A stretch of 64,000 bases of DNA from Lomentospora prolificans (taxonomy: Eukaryota; Ascomycota; Sordariomycetes; Microascales; Microascaceae): NCBI GenBank assembly GCA_029532625.1, contig JARFXM010000006.1, forward strand, positions 1,364,001-1,428,000, in the 5' to 3' direction. Position numbers and translations under genes: made by a program. Under the pieces are notes generated by a model that saw nothing but the letters and a program-made list of their open reading frames with translations, did not search any database and was not told the DNA's origin. Each line of letters begins with the position of its first letter. Within the stretch, counting starts at the first letter, position 1. Shown in pieces: positions 1 to 12,305 of this stretch.

Positions 1-610
1 CAGCGATGGGTCCCGAATACACATGGCTGACACTAGGTTCCACTGCAGGGTGCTCCTCATGGACACAACGCAAGCAGCTTTCGGGCTAGACATGTGGGCG
101 GCTTCTCGGATTTACTTTATAAGCCCCGTGCTTAACCCACAGGTCGAAGCACAGGCCGTCGGTCGAGCCAGGAGAATAAGCCGGCAGAAGCCCGTCTCAG
201 TCGAAACTTTAGTACTTCGGGACAGCGTCGACGAGGTTATCCTTTCAAGACGCCAGAATATGACCCAGGCTGAGCATCGGAAGGTGAAATCGATCCTGGA
301 TGACCGACCAATCTACAACTGGATCTTGAATGCAAAGATTGTCCCGTTACCCGATACTCCTTCGGGAGCCTCTTCCCAGATGGCTTCACTCCGAGTGCCA
401 CAATTGGTGTTCGGGAAGGGATTTGGACGGATTGGCCCCTCAGATGAAGGCTTGATGGTTGGGACACCCCTAAGTACGGCGAGCGAGCTTCGAAATACCA
501 ATGGGATCAAGCGACCACATTCCAGTGGTCCTGCATATATCGGCCTAGACCTAAACGACCACGACCTGGCGTCGCGACCTGCCCGCCGGGTCCGATTCAC
601 GGCTGGGTAG
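1..610 (+). CDS. SNF2-type helicase, C-terminal fragment (5' end outside window)
   Basis: The reading frame is open from base 2 to the stop at 608-610, so the true start lies outside the window. The visible part is the end of a superfamily 2 helicase C-terminal lobe: a segment with GLDMWAASRIYFISP followed by a motif VI region, QAVGRARRISRQKPV, and the ETLVL strand usual in fungal SNF2 proteins. Such proteins are DNA-dependent ATPases in chromatin remodelling or repair. The usual motif VI text in this family is close to KRAHRIGQ; here the Gly after the Ile is missing and extra basic residues are present, so activity cannot be assumed. The last ~100 residues are not recognised and end in a basic tail. 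No intron is needed in the visible part. The exact subfamily cannot be named from this fragment. Confidence 0.72.
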   Translation, partial: SDGSRIHMADTRFHCRVLLMDTTQAAFGLDMWAASRIYFISPVLNPQVEAQAVGRARRISRQKPVSVETLVLRDSVDEVILSRRQNMTQAEHRKVKSILDDRPIYNWILNAKIVPLPDTPSGASSQMASLRVPQLVFGKGFGRIGPSDEGLMVGTPLSTASELRNTNGIKRPHSSGPAYIGLDLNDHDLASRPARRVRFTAG

Positions 611-1214
611 GATGACGGGAGCTAAGCCCAACAATGTTTTCTATGGGACGAATCAATTACTTTAACTACGGGGGCTGTCTCTCACAACGGTTCCTTAAAT
701 ACTAGGGTGTCGGACTAGCCCAGGGAACATCTGTAGGGTATCCTAGATGTCCCTTTGTTCTATAATTCTAAGTCCAAAGGCCCTGTGGCCCTCACATCGT
801 GTTAAATGGTACCTAGAGTGTCGTTTGCAGCCAGACAATAGCGCAGAAGTTATTCTTTATTTCTACGGTCCGTCTGCTCTACCTCATATTACTGGGACTA
901 TGTATGGTTCCACAATTTCACTACCTCCACTCACAGGGACTATGGACCAAGGATGAGCTTCTTCTGATGCACGAGATGATCAGTATTAGGAGGTGTGATG
1001 GAGCTACTACCCATTATTATAGTGAAGAAACTACAGTGGTATGCGACGCGACAGGGAACATAACACTGTTCACAGGTTAGGGTGGTTTGCACCTGGACTC
1101 TACTGAAGTTACGTGGCCTGGAGAGCTATGGTCGAAGCGGATGCATGGAGAGGATGAGTTGGAGGTCACCATCATATATAAGGGAGGACAAACTATATAA
1201 GCAAAAGCCGCACG

Positions 1215-1236
1215 CGACATACTAAGCAGTATGTCG
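1215..1236. repeat. Perfect 9-bp inverted repeat with 4-nt loop
   Basis: CGACATACT at 1215-1223 is followed by AAGC and then AGTATGTCG at 1228-1236, an exact reverse complement. It lies just after two TATATAAG/CTATATAAG boxes (about 1185-1201). No gene follows it convincingly. It could be part of a decayed mobile-element promoter or a chance hairpin. Confidence 0.6.
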
Positions 1237-4200
1237 AGCGTTGCTGTTACGAACTAGTCGTGTGACCAATCCACGGACCAGAAGGTAATGCCCCCTGGTT
1301 CTATATCATCCCTTTCCAACTGGAACAAATGAGGAAAGCACAGGACCAGAGCTTGCAGTGTGTTGAGGAGGTGATATGCCGATCTAGCCACCAGACCAAA
1401 GAATAATGGTAGTAAAATATATGGATTATATCTGCAACGAACGCACCTTCCTGACGATGACCCTCAACAAAAGAGCGCCGCCGAGTAGCCACACAGGAAC
1501 TGCTACATTCTTTCATGCGCAGAACACAAACAAAGTAAGGTCATCTGATACTTTGAGCTGTAGGAAATGAGGTGAAGTCCTCTGGTTCTCGGGGATTGGA
1601 GAAATAGGGCGTACTCGAGTTGTTCCGCGAGGTTCTCATCAGGGGTAATATCGTCCACCATTACCAAGTACATTCTACTTATGGGCATAGGGAAGTCTAC
1701 ATAAAAAGGCATGGGTATCGTTTAGGCCCCCTGCCCTCTCGGAGGCTTTTTTCATAGCCCCTTTGATGTATTGTTCCCTCAAGGAGACAAGAAGGCAGTT
1801 GAGCAGGTAATCTCCACTTGAAACGAAACAGGACAAGGATTTTAGATTGTAATAGTACACCTCAATTAACTCCGTAAGGACCGAATGTGTGGTTGATATG
1901 GGGGTTTAATGCTGCGTCAAGAACGACTAGTATTAGAGAAGAAAGAAGGTTAGTAGCTAATACTTCGGAGTAGGTCGCAGGGACGGTTTCACAGGAGGCA
2001 AATGCCGAGCGAGCTGTAGGCGAGATTGGGGGCAGCTACCACGTTATGTGGTCGTCGGTTGGGCAGACGAGATTGTATGAAAGGTTTTGAAATTCCCAGA
2101 TCCCATTTAGCAGGTAATACAATAATAATGCAGCCTGGATGTCTGTAATATCGAAGAATGAACGTCAAGGGACCCTCGTTGACATGATTGAATGTTCAAA
2201 AAATAATCGGGGATTTCCATTCCGCTTGTCCCTCTGCACCGGCGGGGATATAATGGCCAAGTTCCATCTGCGAAAGATCGAACTCGCTGAGAGGGGGTAA
2301 CCTGATAATATCGCTCGTTATATCAGTTTGGGGGGTTACGAGGCTGTTGCTGTTGAAGTGAGGATGAAGTTCGCTATCATCCCCAACTTCCCCTAGGACA
2401 TGTCCGCATCTTAAAGCCGGTGGACGCCAACACACCGCGCAACTCAGGGCTCCTGTGCCTCGCAGCAAGTGACGAAAGGAGCACGTAGAAACGGGAAGTG
2501 ATCCATTGTAGCTCTTTTTGCCAGCACAGACACGCATCTCGTGCAGGTTATCCAGTAGTCCGCCCGACTAACTGACTCAACTAAGATCACGGAATCCTAC
2601 AGGGCAAGCCTCGACGCTAGCTAAAAACGGGTTTGCGACTCAGATCTTGTCTTATGGATGGGATGGTATTAGGATGTCGCGCGTGGCGGTGCGATTGTCA
2701 CGGGCTATTTCTGGGATGGGAGGGGACATCGGTTAGGCACTGGTTCCAAGATTTGACGTTAGGCCGCCCCTCCTTCCAAGGAAGAAGCATCAATGCTGAC
2801 CGTGCTGGCTGGAATCCAGGCGGAGCCCGCAGAGGAGGCATGTCTTGTGCAGCTGGATCGGCGAACGAAGAATACATCCAGATCTGGCAAAAGCAAGCAG
2901 GGGCGGATGGAAACAAAACAGGATTGGAAGCCGGCGTTTCGAAGCTTGACCAGTTAGCTGTTATTATTCCTCGATGACCTTGTTTCATCCATAATATTCT
3001 GGAGCCAACCTGAGCCAGCCGACCTAGACACACTAATACGCAATGCTGGATGCCACGCCCGACATACGCGTCTGGGGGGAGTTTCCTCAGTTGCACAAAG
3101 GCACAAAAACACACTTGAGGGATTGACATACCGTGCACCTACATGCGTGATTGTGCAGCTCCGGGTACCTCCCGATCGTCACCTCCCTTGCAGGCCAAGC
3201 TCCTCGTTCCAGATTCCGATCAATCCTTCCTTTCACTGATACCCCGCGCTCGGCTCTGGTGCGAGCCAGCTGACGAAACATCTTGCGGCAGCGGCGGGGC
3301 GGATGGGTCCCATGAGCCAGAAGGAAGGAGAGGCGCACTTGTGAGATTGGCGGTATGACTCTATTAATACAAATTGTGTCGGGGATGAAGCGGGAGACTT
3401 GCGAAATAAATCGATAAGTCAGACCGAGGAATCGCCAGCCTGGGGCTGGGGCATCCACTTATATCGATGGCTTGCATGGCATGGGATTTATCGCGATTTT
3501 CCCGAGCCCGCTCAGCGCCGGTTCCATCCCGGGTCTCACTGCCAGACCAAAGTCCAGCACAGCTTCTGCTGATGCGGGGATAAATATCAGGATATTGCCA
3601 TTTTCGGACCCTTGGGGACACGCTACGGTCACTTCGCCACGGAAGCGGAGTGGATGTCGAGGAAGAGATAGCAGACGCGCGGCGAAGGGGGTAGAGCGTA
3701 GCCATTTCCTCCGCTTTTCTACCTGCCTAGCTGCAAGACTCTGACTTTCCTATGTGTCTGTCGTCTTGTTGACCTACAATCCTGGTGGAGATCCGAGGTT
3801 GTGCTAGCATACGACGGGAGTCTCTCATTGCCAGCTTATTCTAGCCTCTCCAGTGCTCTTTAGACTCCGCGAAGCCAAAAGCCGTGGAGCAATATAGGTA
3901 CGAGTAGTAGGATGCGTGAACCCAGTCGCCCCAATAGGTTATTGAGGAACCGGTTTGCAAAAGAAAGGAGCATCCATGAGCGAGCGCTCACGCACATATC
4001 GATAATCAGCGGAGCGCCTGGCTTGGCCAGCCTGTCCACTCTGGCCGAACCTTGCGAACGCCGAGACGGTGGGCAGTGGTGCCTGACGTTTCGCAGAAGC
4101 CCTCTGCGTTTGTTCCCACCAAGTCAGCCAGCTAGTGACCAGTTTGGGCCCGCCACCATCAATCGAATCTAATTCCGAGACACCCGCAAGCCAGCCTGGT

Positions 4201-5714
4201 GAAGGTCAGCTCGCCAGCGGTTAGCTAGCGATGACCTGTCTCTAATGCATTAGATGCACGCCTGGCCTCTCGGTTCCCTTCTTTTCAACTTAGTTGTTGT
4301 TGTTGGGTGGCCATCTCGCATCGACCTCCGCCAGCATCCTACTCGACTACTTGTTTCTGCTTGGTCTATTCATTCAATGCATGTTGTCCCGCACCTGTGC
4401 CTCCAGGGAACCCCTGAGAATGTCGCACGAGAGCAGGGGCTGGCCAGCCCCAACTGCAGCGCCAGTGCCCGTGCTATTCTCTAATTACTGCTGCCCTTCG
4501 GGGGGTGTGAACTAGGCAGCATTAAATATAGATATCCACAATAGATCTCACTGCATTCTGGGCGCTCCGCCCAGCTGCAAGGCAAATTCCTGCAATGTGG
4601 GAATATTCAACTATGCCGATGTCCTCAATTAAAAGGGACCGGAGAGCCACCTTGTCTGCCTCCTCTTCCATTTTCTCGTAGGCTCAACTCTGTAGGTCCG
4701 CAAGGTATTCGAGCCCCGTTATTCATGTGAGAACGTTGAGCTGTCCGACTGTATTAGATGAAGTGTGGGCTCGAGTCCAAACCGTTACCTGAAGTACGCC
4801 TCACGCCTCGAACGGACCTCAATCCAACCTGCTCTTGACACTAGTCGTACATAGTTGTACTTAACTGTGCACCTATCTTTCAGCTTCTTCTATCTCCGCT
4901 CTCGAACTTGTCGTCTCAATCCCCAGGGCATGACTACTCCGGGCGCGCGTCATTGTCTTGCACCGCTGTCTGAGGAGGGGTGCCTCTAACGAACCAGAGC
5001 CAGAAGATGACTTGGACCACTTGAACGACATGAACTCATCACATCTTGGACCACCTCAGCACCTCGCCTTTTAAGCCTTCGTCCCTTCTTGATCCCCGAT
5101 CGCGGCCCAGTGTCTCTCCTTGAAGTCCAAATTTCTTGTCGATAAGGCTCATTTCAAACGGGTTCGTCAATTAACCCCTCCCCCCCCTAAAATCTTCGCT
5201 TTCTCCGAAACCCGTCATTCTGCCAACCTGCTCGCCCGCTGCTTGACCTTGGATTTGAATCCCTGGACGAGCCCCTCAGTACTCAGCCCCCATTTCCTCA
5301 TCCGCCAGGCCTATCACGAGTGCGGGAAACGTTCCAGGAACGAGGCCCCGATCCTGCTTCAGGTTCAGCAATAGGCAAGTCGGGCTGCCAACATCAATGG
5401 ATCTGTGCGCTTACATTGCAGGCACAACTGCGACAGACGCTCGAAACCCATCCACAACTCGAGTTGCATGTCTTGGCATCAAAGCAAACCCTATAACTAA
5501 GATCCTCAGATAATCCCCGTTCGTTCCGCACCATCATCCACCATCCACGTTCGACACCCATATCATCCCATCCCCCAAACAAGCAAGCGAGGCGGGAATC
5601 GACGGGTGAGAATCCCGTGTGGCATTAATTTCAGCGATCGAGATTGAAGAAACGAGACAACCAAAAGCAGGCTTCCGCCTTTAGGGGAATATTTGCCCTG
5701 TAGCCCATCCTTCC

Positions 5715-5739
5715 TTTTTTTTTTTTTTTTTTTTTTTTT
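5715..5739 (+). repeat. Poly(T) tract, 25 nt
   Basis: An uninterrupted run of 25 T upstream of the F-box gene. It is read directly from the sequence; its length may vary between isolates. Such tracts are typical nucleosome-poor promoter elements. Confidence 0.85.
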
Positions 5740-6374
5740 CATTCTTCGAATCGCGTCACGTCGTTTCTTGGAACAAGCCGTTAAACCCTATATCACAATC
5801 GCCTTTCGGGCTTCACTTCAGGACCAGCAGGGTGGTGAAGGGACAACAACCCCACGCGGTGGAAGAGCCATCAAACCCACTCACTCCCACCCCTCCGCAC
5901 TCACAGTTGCAACCCTCCTCCTTATGTCTCCACGTCGTCAGGTCTTGATCATCTAAGTGACTGGCCGTGATTCGTCCCACCTTGTCGGACTACCAAGTAC
6001 CAGGGGCATCTTGATCCGAGACAGAGATACTATACCTTGGCTTTGCTAGTACCTCTCTCTCCCCAAGTAATTCTCCGGGGCCTCGCGAACCTAAGAGAAG
6101 AAAGAAAAACATCAGGAAAAGAGAGGAATTGTTCCGGGGGCTGAGTCCTTGGTTGTTATTGCTCCGTACTGGTGCACCTGCTCCAGGTTCTTTCCACACC
6201 TCGTCCAGCTTTTACCATACAAGTACATCGTGTCAACCTGTCCACCGAACCCCGTGTCTTTTCTCTTTCTATTGTAGGGCCGCTGGAGAGGAAATCATAT
6301 CGACTATTCGACACCAGTTTTTAGAAAACCGGACTGGCGCTGTGCGATCAGAGAAGCGAGCCAAAACCGCAGTC

Positions 6375-9300
6375 ATGTTGAGCCAGACAAGCCGGCCGAC
6401 GCCGATTTCCAGGGACCGCTTTCAATTGCATCATGACCATCACCACCCCCACTCTCACCAGCACCAACAACTGCAACAGCTCCGTCAAAAGCACCAGCAT
6501 CGTCTGTCCTCGCGAAAATCGCTCCAGTTAGACTTTAAGCTCCATCGTCAAAATTACCACCATCAGCATCTTTTCCCGCTCCAGTATTCAACGTCGAAGC
6601 TAGAAAACCCAGCGCAGTCACAAGCGGCGGAACAACTCCGAAAATCCCGGCCATCAAGATTAAGCAAGGCATTCGGCCGCGACCAGCAGCAGAACCACAA
6701 CCAGCGACCGAATTGCAGAACACAGACCCAGACACGAGAACCCGTCCTTCATGTCTATGAAGTAGGACAGTCGAATTCCACGCCGCCGGCCGCATCGATT
6801 CCCACTCTTCCTACTCCGGTCGGCCAGTCCGTCGGTCTGGGCATCCGCCGTGCTACCAGCTCCAACTCTTTGGCGGATCACGAAGGCCTGAGTATCAACG
6901 TCAACAACACGGTGCCCAGCTCGAATAGACACTCCTATCATGGTGAACCACCAGGCTCCCCGCTGTAAGTGAAACCCATTTCTAAGTTTCCTGTTTATCC
7001 TGCATATTCTTGTTCCTATCGACCATGGCCTTTCCCCACCTGGCCCAAAGGAGGCATCCCCACAGTTCTAGTTATCACTTGGCATTCGGCATCTCGACCC
7101 TCTAAACTCTCCGGACAACCGGCACCCCGACAGGGTCGCGCGATTCTGCCAAATGGAGCCACACGGCGGGCCGGACTGCTGAATCGGGTGGTGATTGCCA
7201 AGTGGACGGTTCCGCCTTCGCTGGCTGTGCCCAGTGCGCCCCGAGAATGGCTCCTTTTTATCCAATAATATTCTCGCACACAGCCCACGCTCGCGCTGGC
7301 CTTGTCTTCGGCCCCAATGAATGCCCCCTCTATCCTACGCCCAGGCCCTGGACTGTGTGGTTTAAATGAACCCCTGCGGACCACACCCCAGTGGGCCAAG
7401 AGCCTGGGGGACAAACGCTCCATTACACCTCTCACAGTCGCGGCCACAGCGGCCAATCTTGGTTGGCGACCAAGGTCCCTGCTCATCCTCATCTCCAAGA
7501 CATGACATCGAGTGCTTGCCTTTTGCTTGGTTCTTTTCAACACTTTGTTGATCCACGATCCACGCGGCCAGTGCCACTATGGATATCCGCTTGCCTCGTG
7601 CCGTCGCGTGGGCTATTTGTTCATATGTTGAAGGTCTCAACCCCCGAGCCCGCGCAGCTGCTGGATTTACGAGCGCGTTTTACTTCCACAAACCCCCGAC
7701 CTTTTGGGCTGCTCGTCACCCTCTGCAAAAAAAAAAAAAAAAGAGGGTTGGAATTTCAAGAGGCCCTAAGAAGCGAAAATATTTGAGTGTGCGGAAAAAA
7801 GGGGGAAGTCAATGAGGATGCAGCCTGGCCAGCAAGAAACGGCTGTGGGCCCCCAGCAGTGGTGCTTTTGTGCCTTTGCGACGTTACAGGGCTCGCCAAT
7901 CCACTCTTGGATGTACAAGCCTCGAGACCGTCAGGTTCAAGGTTGTGATAATACGAAATCCCACAATCACGTCACAAACCCCCTATTTTGTTTTCACCCT
8001 CCTTCCGTCCACCACCTGGCTTCGGCGCCCCTCCTCAACCGTCAGTGAGTGGTGGTCAGCATGCAGCCCTAGGCGTTCAGGTTGACGCCGTTGCCTCACT
8101 TCACGCTCCCACCCGCCAGCATGGACCACTCGTCTTCTCCAATTGGGGGCCAGGTCAACCGCCGACCCTCGCACTGAGCGCTGGCCTTTTTTGCCTACTT
8201 CTACATTGATGGTGGCCAATTTCCACATCTGCCGCTGAGCTTTCGTCGTTGCTATTAATACCCCATGTTCTCAAAAGAGAGTTTGCATCATGGATTAGCT
8301 CGAATCAGCTCATGCACCTATCTCTCTATATCGCATGCCATTAACCGCTCCCGGGAAACGAGATTATCAAGGAGCGGAGGAAGAATCCGGGTGTATCGAC
8401 GTGATTATTGCTCTATGGGGAGCCGCCTGTTGGTTCGAATGACGTGAACCTGGGAGAAAATCACTCGTGGTTGAGAATCGGATCAAACTCGCCGACTTCA
8501 AGTGTGCTCCCAATCTCAGTATCCTCACTGTCAAGTGATGGTACCAATCGTATCCCTGTCCAAGCAGCAAGGCTTGCTTGGCCTGGCTTGCCAAGACCAA
8601 ACCCACTTCGGGTGGGTGGCCTGAGCCCTGTTCCAAGAGCTTCTTCCGAATATTACTTGGCCCTCTAGCGGGCTCGTCCGACACGAGCTGGCTATCCTTG
8701 AACGAAGATTGTCAGCCCCAGGCTGCTGTGGATGTTGAAAGATGGGTTAAAATGAGAGCCGACGCCCGGTCCAGTTCAACAAAATTATCCCGGCCGCGCT
8801 TGTTCTTATCATACCTGTCGATTGATTTCCTTTGTGGTTTTGGTCCTTCCCTCTCCGTGAAGCTTTTCTTTTGATTTCTTTCGGCGGCTTTTCTCGTCGT
8901 TGCATGGATCCGCGTGCGGGACTCGGAATAGAACGCTAACTTCGTACCTCCGTGGCATCCCCATTAGTCGATCGCGAATCCCCGTCCACAGAAGAACAGG
9001 ATCGGCGTCGTTACCAACAGTGAGGGGAGAACAAAGATATGATAATAATCTTTTGAAGCCTCCACCTCGATTCAGGCCATATATGCCCCCAATTCCTCCG
9101 ACGGTACCGGCAGGCGTCTCGGCTCCATATCCCTTGCCAGGTGGACAACACCAGCACACCCAGCACACCCAGCAACCGCAGCAGTCGACCCTCGATTTTA
9201 TTCTCCGGACTGAACGCGCTGTTGCGAGGGGACTAGCACCACGAGCCCCTTACCCAGGGCACTCTGCTCCGACTATGGAGCCCATCAACTACGCCGACCC

Positions 9301-11374
9301 AGATATGAGAATGCTCAATCGACCGAGAAAACTTTCCAACTCTTCGACTAGCAGTTCTAACACCGCATCCCGGGAGACCTACTCTTCAGGGACGAGAACT
9401 TCTTCATGGAGCAGCGCTACGAGTTTCGACTCGATGGATTTCATCAATAACCGCTCGGCCGAATACGGCTACTCGAGATCCTCCGCTAGCAGTGGCAGGC
9501 CGCACATGTATCGTTCAAAACCTAACGAGATATTTGCAGCGCTTCCAGGTGAGGTATTAGAGCTCATCCTTGACGAACTCAAAAAGCTGCATCTCGGCAA
9601 GAATACCGAGAGCTGTTCTACTTGCTGGATGAGGGACCTTTGCTCGATCATGATGGCGTCGAAGAAATGGTCTAAATTTGCGCGAACCTCCCTGTAAGTT
9701 GTTGGGAACATCGAGTGCTCGTGGCCGTGGGTGTGGGAAAGTGATACTAACCCGGATACTAGTTATGAGGACATCCAACTGAACGGGCTCGACTCAACTG
9801 TGATGAAGAAGCGGTACAGAGGATGTGCTAATCCTCGTCTTGTTCTGCTTCGCCGGACACTCCGAGCAAATAACCAGGTCGCCGTCATAGTTCACTCGCT
9901 TAAAGTGCCTGCTGTACCCGAAGACACGCCAGTCGAAGCTTACCACGACCTCGTTGCTTCCGTTGTCATGGCTTGCCCTAACCTGGAGCGCCTTCTCGGC
10001 CTTCACCCTCGCTATTCGCATAATTTTGACCGGCTTTACCATGCGCTGTCCACGCGGCAGAAGCTTAAGCAGATGGATTGGATGGTTGACAGCGTTTCGG
10101 TCCTACAAAGACCTCCAACCCGATCCGTCACCAAGCAGCTTACTAAGACTCACCCAACCACCGGGCACCAGGGTCCATTTTTGACGCCGAACGATATCTT
10201 GCCCTCCCAGAGCAATGCGTTCCTGGAATACCACCTCAACTGGGCTCACTTGACGACGCTAACGATCCACACCCTTCCTGGTGGTTCGCTAACCCCGGAT
10301 AACCTCATTACGTCGGCGATTTCCTATCTTCCATCGCTTCAGCATCTTTTCCTCTCAGCCCTCCCGTTTACCGCTTTCAAGGACGATAGTTTACTCTCGC
10401 TTCCCGCCCTAAAAACACTCTCATTGTCGTACCTTTCGGGGATCACTTCGAATGGCTTGTCAAACTTCGCTACCCGCTCCAGCAGTCGCTCCATCCAGCG
10501 TCTCGTGCTCCGTCACGTCAACATTGACGAGATGCCGGCGCTCGCACGGATTCTTTCAAATCTAATTCATCTCGAGAACCTGGCATTTGTGCAGTCCTTC
10601 CCGCCACTGATGCCTGAGGATAACTTTATCCTCCTAATGCCCTACCTGGCATCGAATTCGCTGCAGAAGCTACATTGGGACATCACTAGCCACCCCACTT
10701 GCGCCAATGTCGCGGACTCGATCCTCGCTCGCAGCATCGCGGCCAAAGGATTTCCGGCTCTCCGTACCCTCCGCGCACCCAACGATCCCGAGGGTATTTT
10801 CCAAGGCCTTTGCCGGCCACGAGATCGTGTCGACATGCCAGGTGATCGATTTCGACCGATCACCAATCATGCCCGCAACATGAGCGGCGGTGGCAAGTCG
10901 CTCTCGGTGCCGGCTTCGCCAACAGCTGCGACGGCGGCGGCAGCGGCAGCGACGGTCAAATCTCCGACCAGCCCCGCTTTTTCACCTGATCCTTGGCTTC
11001 TCGCCCCCGCTACCAACCTTCATCAGGCGCGACTCGCCGCTCAGGCACGGCTTGAAGCCGCGTGGCGGTTCCCTCGGTTCCACTGCAACGTTGTAGATGA
11101 GCAAGGTATGCTCGTAGACAAGTTTAGCCTTGCTGGTTTTATTGGCGCAACCGAAAGCAAGATCCTATACGACCTCCGGCCAGATGCAGGGGCCAAAGAT
11201 GAGAACGGTGGATTGGTCGAGGTCGGTGATGTAATCGGGGATTGTGGTGAAAAGGGGGGTGAGATGTGCAACGGACGGTGGAACATGCCTTCAGGCCCGG
11301 TGGACAAGAAGGACAAAGACAAGGACCGTTGGTGGCACGTCGAAAGGGGCAGGTGGGTTGGCGTTGAGATGTAA
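6375..11374 (+). CDS. F-box and leucine-rich-repeat protein
   Basis: Proposed exons are 6375-6964, 8992-9693 and 9763-11374 (967 residues). F-box proteins are substrate adaptors of SCF ubiquitin ligases. Exon 1 encodes a His/Gln-rich, disordered N-terminus ending HGEPPGSPL. Exon 2 ends in the F-box (about residues 380-432: LPGEVLELILDELKKL, then WMRDLCSIMMASKKW). Exon 3 holds irregular leucine-rich repeats (about 600-760), an alanine run and a Lys/Asp-rich tail. Intron 2 (69 nt) has GTAAGT, a TACTAAC-like branch site and TAG. Intron 1 is 2027 nt, very long for a fungus, but its GTAAGT donor and CCACAG acceptor match in phase and give a smooth joint (GSPL-RTGSASLPT). The frame is open upstream to 6129; the ATG at 6375 is preferred because the text before it looks like leader. 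Exons 2-3 are firm; the link to exon 1 is likely but not certain. Confidence 0.75.
6965..8991 (+). other. Proposed 2-kb intron of the F-box gene
   Basis: This stretch has no recognisable coding sequence. It contains a 16-nt A run at 7727-7742. Open frames here on either strand are short and without motifs. If it is not an intron, it would be the promoter and 5' leader of a shorter F-box gene starting near 8900. Confidence 0.5.
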
Positions 11375-12305
11375 AGTGTTATGGTTAATACGGAATAGAT
11401 GAGGCTGGGTCTATTATTTCACGGGTTGGATTCCGTTTCAGGGTTTGATATCACAGAAAGTCTGCTTATATTGCAGCAGGGTCGAAACGCAGAACGAAAT
11501 TGGGAAGGAAAAAATGTTAAGAGAATTTCTCCTCGAGGGCAGTTATTAGGGACACGCAAATTGGGACAGTAGACAACAGAAGAAGCATGACTATAGTTTA
11601 GTATCTTGGCGTGTTATATCAGGATACCTAGGGAATTATAATGATAACGATACCCTTATGAACCGAATTTCTTCAAATACATCTAGCTTCAATAATGCTG
11701 ACTTTACTATCAGTCTCATAACTGGCAAGATGCCATAGAGCTATCTATGGATTGGTCTTACTGATCCTAGGTGGTCCGGGAGGGAGTTGAGGGGTGTAAG
11801 GCCAGCCCGCGCCGAACGCCTAGGCCAGCATCAATTGATCAATCAATGATCGATTTGTTACTTGTTCAAACAGAATAGCTTGACCTGGCGGAGCGTGGTG
11901 TGTGGCCTGGCCTAGTTGGCTGGCTAATGTTGAGCACTGAGTGCCTGGCCTGATTGTGCTGGGCAGTGGCTCAAAGTCTGGTCCCTGTGTCGTTTTGCTG
12001 GCCAGCCAGCTGGCTAGGCTCCACCCATGTGCTGAACTACCCCGCCATCCCGGCATTCATCCATCATCCCATGAATTTATTATTCCCCCGTCTACCCCAA
12101 AAGCTCCGACGAGCGCTATTCGAGAGAGAAAGAGAGAGAGAGAGGCAGCTTCATTATTTCATCCTCTCATCTCCAACGCTCTTGGCCTGGGACCTCACGA
12201 TATATCTAACCTCCATTAGAGCTTCACTCTTACTCTAGTCTCCTTCCACGCTGAAGATACCACTACAAAACTGTCTCCCCCTCCCCATCACCCGCCTCAC
12301 CCGCC
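11375..12305. other. Intergenic region before CSN4
   Basis: It contains the 3' flank of the F-box gene and the CSN4 promoter. The right half is dense in CTGGC/GCCAG words: TGGCTGGCTA at 11917-11926 and a near-palindromic cluster GCTGGCCAGCCAGCTGGCTA at 11998-12017. A (GA)n tract lies at about 12122-12143 in the CSN4 leader. No gene is seen. Confidence 0.55.

Larger units (their letters stand above)
611..6374. other. Gene-poor region
   Basis: No convincing coding sequence is seen. All open frames are short, lack recognisable motifs and overlap one another on both strands. The first 1.6 kb looks more A/T-rich and stop-rich than the rest. Visible elements are two TATATAAG-like boxes near 1185-1200 with a 9-bp hairpin at 1215-1236, and a run of 25 T at 5715-5739. 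The last few hundred bases probably hold the promoter and 5' leader of the F-box gene. Confidence 0.5.

Noticed and set aside
4730..4800. tRNA T-arm-like text (GGCTCGAGTCC)
   Set aside because: The rest of the cloverleaf could not be found upstream.
7016..7543. A 175-codon minus-strand frame inside the F-box intron
   Set aside because: No motif; frames on several other strands and phases overlap it; the region fits an intron better.
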